From JAZSMS01 sp045536015 (GTDB taxonomy: Bacteria; Bacillota; Clostridia; Christensenellales; QALW01): a stretch of 10,665 nucleotides of DNA. Shown piece by piece: positions 6,700 to 10,665 of this stretch. The notes beneath the pieces were generated by a model. It was not told the DNA's origin and did not search any database. It was given only the letters and a program-made list of their open reading frames with translations. A program made the position numbers and the translations under genes. Position 1 is the first letter of the stretch; each line of letters begins with the position of its first letter. The stretch spans positions 1 to 10,665 of the forward strand of contig JAZSMS010000081.1 in NCBI GenBank assembly GCA_045536015.1, written 5' to 3'.

Positions 6700-6731
6700 A
6701 GTTTCACCTTCTACAAAAAAATTATATTTTA

Positions 6732-6760
6732 AGTTTAGCACAATGTACTTTTTGTGTCAA
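6732..6760 (-). promoter_or_regulatory. Sigma-A type promoter of the scfA-scfB-decarboxylase operon
   Basis: On the minus strand TTGACA (6755-6760) and TAAACT (6732-6737) are separated by 17 bases. Transcription should start near 6725, about 26 bases before the scfA ATG. A perfect -35 box with optimal spacing implies strong expression, as expected for a precursor peptide gene. Confidence 0.82.
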
Positions 6761-6865
6761 TCATATTTTTCATGCCTACTTGCTTATATATAGTATAATA
6801 CAAGCATATTTCAGCATAAATCTGCCGCGTTTTATTACTTGGCACTTTCGCTTCGTTGAAAAGCT
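6761..6865. other. Intergenic gap between fhs and the scfA promoter
   Basis: About 105 A/T-rich bases with no gene. On the minus strand TGCTTGTAT (6797-6805 region) can pair with ATATAAGCA (6780-6788 region), but no T-run follows. I see no convincing terminator after fhs, so some fhs transcription may continue into scfA. Confidence 0.5.
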
Positions 6866-8539
6866 TTAGAATAAACCAGTTATTTTTCCATTCTCATCAA
6901 CGTCAATCTTTTCTGCCGCAGGAACCTTAGGAAGACCGGGCATTGTCATAATTTCGCCCGTTAAGGCAACTATAAAGCCTGCGCCTGCCGAAACCTTGAT
7001 ATTACGAACAGTTACCGTAAAGCCCTCGGGCGCGCCAAGCTTTGTTGGGTCATCCGAAAAGCTATACTGCGTTTTTGCCATACAAACGGGCATTTTATCA
7101 AAGCCAAGATTTGTTAAGCGTTCAACCTCTTTTTTAGCGTTAGGCGTAAAAGCTACGCCCGCGCCGCCATAAACCTTTTTAACAATGTCGGCAATTTTTT
7201 CTTCAATAGTTGAGTCAAGCTCATAGCTGAAAGTAAAGTCATTTTCTTCTTCGCAAAGTTTAACAACCTCTTTTGCAAGTTCCTCGCCGCCTTTGCCACC
7301 ATCAGCCCAAACGGTAGAAAGCTTAACATTGACGCCAAGCTCTGCACACTTTTTGATAACAAGCTCAATTTCTTTATCCGTATCTGTGGGGAAGCGGTTC
7401 ACTGCTACAACGCAGGGGAGCTTATACACGTTTTTCATATTAGAAACGTGTCTTAAAAGGTTAGGCAAGCCTGCTTCAAGCGCTACAAGATCCTCGTTTG
7501 CAAGCTCTTTTTTGTCTGCGCCGCCGTGCATTTTAAGCGCACGAACAGTTGCAACAACTACTACTGCATCGGGCTTTAATTTTGCCATACGGCACTTAAT
7601 ATCAAGGAACTTTTCGGCACCCAAATCGGCACCAAAGCCTGCCTCGGTTACGGCATAGTCACCTATCTTCATAGCCATTTTTGTTGCTATTACCGAGTTG
7701 CATCCGTGTGCAATATTAGCAAAAGGTCCTCCGTGAACAAACGCAGCACAGCCCTCAAGTGTCTGAACAAGATTTGGCTTAAGCGCATCCTTTAATAATG
7801 CCGCCATTGCGCCTACTGCCTTTAAATCGCCTGCCGTAACAGGCTTATCGTCGTAGGTATATGCAACTACTATGCGCGATAATCTTTCCTTTAAATCAGT
7901 AATCGACGAAGCCAAGCAGAACACTGCCATAATTTCAGAAGCAACGGTTATATCAAAGCCGTCTTCTCTCGGTGTTCCGTTAACTCTGCCGCCAAGACCG
8001 TCAACAACAAAGCGCAACTGACGGTCATTCATATCAACGCAACGCTTCCAAGTTATCTTTTTAACGTCGATGCCAAGCTGGTTACCCTGCTGAATATGAT
8101 TGTCAAGCATTGCCGCAAGCAAGTTATTTGCCGCACCTATCGCGTGGAAGTCGCCCGTAAAGTGAAGATTGATATCCTCCATCGGTACAACCTGAGCATA
8201 GCCACCGCCTGCCGCACCGCCCTTAACACCGAAAACGGGACCAAGCGAGGGCTCGCGAAGTGCAACAACAACATTTTTGCCAATTCGCTTTAAGCCGTCA
8301 GCAAGACCGATCGTAGTGGTGGTCTTACCTTCGCCTGCAGGAGTAGGAGTTATTGCAGTAACTAAAATAAGTTTTCCGTCTTTTTTAGTTTTTTCATTAA
8401 GCAAAGAATAGTCAACCTTTGCTTTATACTTGCCGTAGTTTTCGATATATTCTTCATCAATGCCTATCTGCTTTGCAATCTCGTTAATAGGTTGCATTTT
8501 GCAGCTTTGTGCAATTTCTATATCCGAAAGATATGCCAT
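6866..8539 (-). CDS. fhs: Formate--tetrahydrofolate ligase
   Basis: Fhs joins formate to tetrahydrofolate using ATP, giving 10-formyl-THF for purine synthesis, initiator tRNA formylation and, in acetogens, the methyl branch of the Wood-Ljungdahl pathway. The 557-residue length is normal for the monofunctional bacterial enzyme. The ATP-binding P-loop reads TPAGEGKTT at 66-74. REPSLGPVFG at 95-104 and the glycine-rich KGGAAGGGYAQV segment that follows are family signatures, as is EAGFGADLGAEKF at 299-311. The start ATG at 8539 has GAGAGG at 8548-8553, 8 bases upstream. It follows purL by 22 bases on the same strand, so the two are almost certainly cotranscribed, fitting a shared role in supplying formyl groups to the purine pathway. 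Nothing is missing or unusual. Confidence 0.97.
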   Translation of the reverse strand: MAYLSDIEIAQSCKMQPINEIAKQIGIDEEYIENYGKYKAKVDYSLLNEKTKKDGKLILVTAITPTPAGEGKTTTTIGLADGLKRIGKNVVVALREPSLGPVFGVKGGAAGGGYAQVVPMEDINLHFTGDFHAIGAANNLLAAMLDNHIQQGNQLGIDVKKITWKRCVDMNDRQLRFVVDGLGGRVNGTPREDGFDITVASEIMAVFCLASSITDLKERLSRIVVAYTYDDKPVTAGDLKAVGAMAALLKDALKPNLVQTLEGCAAFVHGGPFANIAHGCNSVIATKMAMKIGDYAVTEAGFGADLGAEKFLDIKCRMAKLKPDAVVVVATVRALKMHGGADKKELANEDLVALEAGLPNLLRHVSNMKNVYKLPCVVAVNRFPTDTDKEIELVIKKCAELGVNVKLSTVWADGGKGGEELAKEVVKLCEEENDFTFSYELDSTIEEKIADIVKKVYGGAGVAFTPNAKKEVERLTNLGFDKMPVCMAKTQYSFSDDPTKLGAPEGFTVTVRNIKVSAGAGFIVALTGEIMTMPGLPKVPAAEKIDVDENGKITGLF

Positions 8540-8561
8540 AACAATTACCTCTCTTTATTAA

Positions 8562-10665
8562 TTATTTAAAGTACTCTACTGCCGAAGCAAACATCTTCAT
8601 ATCATATTCGCCGTAAACGTTTTTATAAAGACCATTGCCCGTGCGCTCGCTATGGCCCATCTTACCTAAAACTCTGCCGTCGGGCGAAGTGATACCCTCG
8701 ATAGCAAATGCCGAGCCGTTGGGGTTATAGCGGATATCCATAGTGGGATTACCCTCTAAATCAACGTACTGCGTTGCAATTTGTCCGTTTTGTGCAAGCG
8801 TACGAATAAGCTGCTCGCTTGCTAAGAAGCGACCTTCGCCGTGCGAAATCGGAACAGTATAAACGTCGTCAACCTGAGTATTTTTAAGCCACGGCGACTT
8901 GTTAGATGCAATACGGGTTCTAACAAGCTTTGACTGGTGACGTGCTATAGTATTAAACGTAAGCGTAGGACAGAACTCATCAGTATCCATAATTCTTCCA
9001 TAGGGTACTAAGCCAAGCTTAATAAGTGCCTGGAAGCCGTTACAAATACCGCACATTAAACCGTCGCGGTTATTTAAAAGCGAATGAACCTCGTCCTTAA
9101 TTTGCTGATTTCTAAAGAAAGCCATAATGAATTTACCCGAACCGTCAGGCTCGTCACCACCGGAGAAGCCACCGGGAATAAATATCATCTGTGACTGGCT
9201 AACCTTATTTGCAAACTGTTCAACACTGCGCGAAATTGCAGCAGCATTAAGGTTGTTAATTACAAATATTTCTGCCTCAGCTCCTGCATCACGCATAACC
9301 TTTGCAGTATCAAACTCACAGTTTGTGCCCGGGAATACGGGAATAAGCACTTTAGGACGAGCAACTTTTATTGCAGGTGCAGCATAGTTTGTTGCACTGA
9401 ATGAGAACTTTTCAGTCTTCTCGCCTACACTGGTTTCAAGCGTGGGATAAACGTCCTCAAGCTTGCCTTCGTAAATTTTATCAAGCTCGGATAAAGCAAT
9501 CTGCTCATCTTTATACTTAATAACGGGCTCGCTTGAAATGTAACCTATGGTCTGACCTGCAGTATCTGCATCAACCTCAAGCAAGAACGAGCCGTAAGCA
9601 TAGCCAAAGAGATCCTCAAGCTTTTCTTTTTCTTCAAAGGTAAAGCCAAAACCGTTACCTATACACATTTTATAAATTGCTTCGGCAATACCGCCATAAG
9701 TGGGAGTGTATGCGGCATAAACCTTACCCTCACGCATAAGCTCGGTAACCTTTGCAAAGCACTTCTTTTGCGAATCAACGTCGGGAAGACCGTTTTGCGA
9801 ATAAAGTGGCGAAACAATAATTACTTTGTGTCCTGCCTGTTTAAATTCGGGCGAGATAACCTCACTTGTTTTACCCGTTGTAACTGCAAATGAAACGAGT
9901 GTAGGCGGAACGTCAAGATCTTCAAACGAGCCACTCATCGAGTCTTTTCCGCCAATAGCGGCAACACCAAAGTCAAGCTGTGCGCGGAAAGCGCCAAGCA
10001 ATGCCGACATAGGCTTGCCCCAACGTCTGCCATCTTTTTTGGGCTTTTCAAAATATTCCTGGAAGGTTAAATAAACGTCTTCAAACGATGCGCCTTGAGC
10101 AACAAGCTTAGCTAAGCTTTCTACAACTGCTAAATATGCACCGTGATATGGGCTTTTTTGTGTAATAAAGGGATTGTAGCCCCACGACATATACGAGCAA
10201 GAATCGGTGTGCTTTTTCTCAACCGAAATCTTATGCACCATTGCCTGAATAGGTGTGCGCTGATGCTTACCGCCAAAAGGCATAAGCACGCTTCCTGCAC
10301 CGATGGTCGAGTCAAAACGCTCTGATAAGCCTCTACCCGAGCAAACGTTTAAGTCGCCAACAAGGTTAGTATAATTTTCGGTAAAGCTTCCGCTTACCTC
10401 TTTTTGATAATTTTCAGGTTTAGAAGCAATAACGTCAATATGCTTTTCGGCACCGTTAGAATTTAAGAATTCACGCGAAATGTCAACAACTGTCTGACCT
10501 CTCCAGTGCATTCTCAGTCTGGGCTCCTCGGTAACGGTAGCTACGACAGTTGCCTCAAGGTTTTCTTCATTTGCAAGCGCAATAAAGCGCTCAACATTTT
10601 CCTTTTCAACAACAACTGCCATACGCTCCTGCGATTCGCTTATAGCAAGCTCGGTTCCGTCAAGA
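8562..10665 (-). CDS. purL: Phosphoribosylformylglycinamidine synthase, single-chain type, 5' end outside window
   Basis: This is the C-terminal part (about 700 residues) of FGAM synthase, which converts FGAR, ATP and glutamine to FGAM in the fourth step of purine synthesis. The ATG at 10622 is internal: the frame continues to the window edge as DGTELAISESQERM, a conserved PurL segment. Counting from that Met, the synthase half carries GGKDSMSG at 224-231. The fused glutamine amidotransferase domain begins near 423 with KVLIPVFPGTNCEFD. Its nucleophile is Cys527 in GICNGFQ, with His594 in ISHGEGRF, and GHSER at 656-660 follows. Presence of synthase and amidotransferase in one chain means no separate purQ is needed. 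The long form, about 1,200 residues or more, is usual for Clostridia, so roughly 500 residues should lie to the right. It is the first visible gene of the purL-fhs unit. Confidence 0.97.
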   Translation of the reverse strand, partial: LDGTELAISESQERMAVVVEKENVERFIALANEENLEATVVATVTEEPRLRMHWRGQTVVDISREFLNSNGAEKHIDVIASKPENYQKEVSGSFTENYTNLVGDLNVCSGRGLSERFDSTIGAGSVLMPFGGKHQRTPIQAMVHKISVEKKHTDSCSYMSWGYNPFITQKSPYHGAYLAVVESLAKLVAQGASFEDVYLTFQEYFEKPKKDGRRWGKPMSALLGAFRAQLDFGVAAIGGKDSMSGSFEDLDVPPTLVSFAVTTGKTSEVISPEFKQAGHKVIIVSPLYSQNGLPDVDSQKKCFAKVTELMREGKVYAAYTPTYGGIAEAIYKMCIGNGFGFTFEEKEKLEDLFGYAYGSFLLEVDADTAGQTIGYISSEPVIKYKDEQIALSELDKIYEGKLEDVYPTLETSVGEKTEKFSFSATNYAAPAIKVARPKVLIPVFPGTNCEFDTAKVMRDAGAEAEIFVINNLNAAAISRSVEQFANKVSQSQMIFIPGGFSGGDEPDGSGKFIMAFFRNQQIKDEVHSLLNNRDGLMCGICNGFQALIKLGLVPYGRIMDTDEFCPTLTFNTIARHQSKLVRTRIASNKSPWLKNTQVDDVYTVPISHGEGRFLASEQLIRTLAQNGQIATQYVDLEGNPTMDIRYNPNGSAFAIEGITSPDGRVLGKMGHSERTGNGLYKNVYGEYDMKMFASAVEYFK

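Noticed and set aside
6471..6707. 78-residue minus-strand frame overlapping scfA and the terminator
   Set aside because: It is a shifted-frame shadow of the scfA region that reads through the terminator hairpin and into the scfB start.
6700..6741. 64-residue version of the SCIFF peptide starting at 6741
   Set aside because: The extra 14 residues would be encoded across the promoter -10 box and the 5' leader; the ATG at 6699 has its own ribosome binding site and gives the usual family start.
6779..6806. Hairpin after fhs as a terminator
   Set aside because: The stem is A/T-rich with a G-U pair and an 8-base loop, and no T-run follows on the minus strand.
10620..10622. ATG at 10622 as the start of purL
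   Set aside because: The frame continues upstream to the window edge with the conserved segment ELAISESQERM, so this Met is internal and the gene is cut by the window.

Overview
The window looks like chromosomal DNA from an anaerobic low-GC Gram-positive bacterium of the class Clostridia, probably a gut or rumen lineage. The strongest marker is the SCIFF peptide and its radical SAM maturase, a pair that is close to a signature of Clostridia. A formate--tetrahydrofolate ligase, a PurL of the long single-chain type and AGGAGG-like ribosome binding sites agree with this. I cannot name the species. No transposase, integrase, CRISPR array, tRNA or rRNA is visible.

Layout: the first 840 bases are read on the plus strand. 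They hold the 3' end of a beta-CASP/RNA-specificity type metallo-beta-lactamase gene (cut by the window edge) and a small four-helix membrane protein of unknown function. A 13-bp hairpin at 872-902 separates them from everything else, which is all on the minus strand. Reading in the minus direction from the right edge: purL (5' end outside the window), fhs (22 bases later), a sigma-A type promoter, scfA (the SCIFF precursor peptide), an intergenic terminator, scfB (radical SAM maturase), a PLP-dependent Orn/Lys/Arg decarboxylase-family gene starting 1 base after scfB, a second strong promoter, a yybP-ykoY type Mn(II) riboswitch, and a P2-type cation ATPase.

How the parts work together: purL and fhs form a purine/one-carbon unit, since Fhs makes the 10-formyl-THF used in purine synthesis. 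scfA-scfB is a complete minimal ranthipeptide (SCIFF) pathway, and the adjoining decarboxylase appears translationally coupled to the maturase. The ATPase would usually be labelled a calcium pump by homology. Its 5' leader carries the conserved loops of the yybP-ykoY manganese riboswitch plus a terminator/antiterminator pair, so manganese export is the better prediction.

The most interesting points are the riboswitch-controlled ATPase, a SCIFF peptide with glycine where the family's thioether acceptor threonine is expected, the terminator between peptide and maturase genes, and the tight linkage of a decarboxylase to the maturase.
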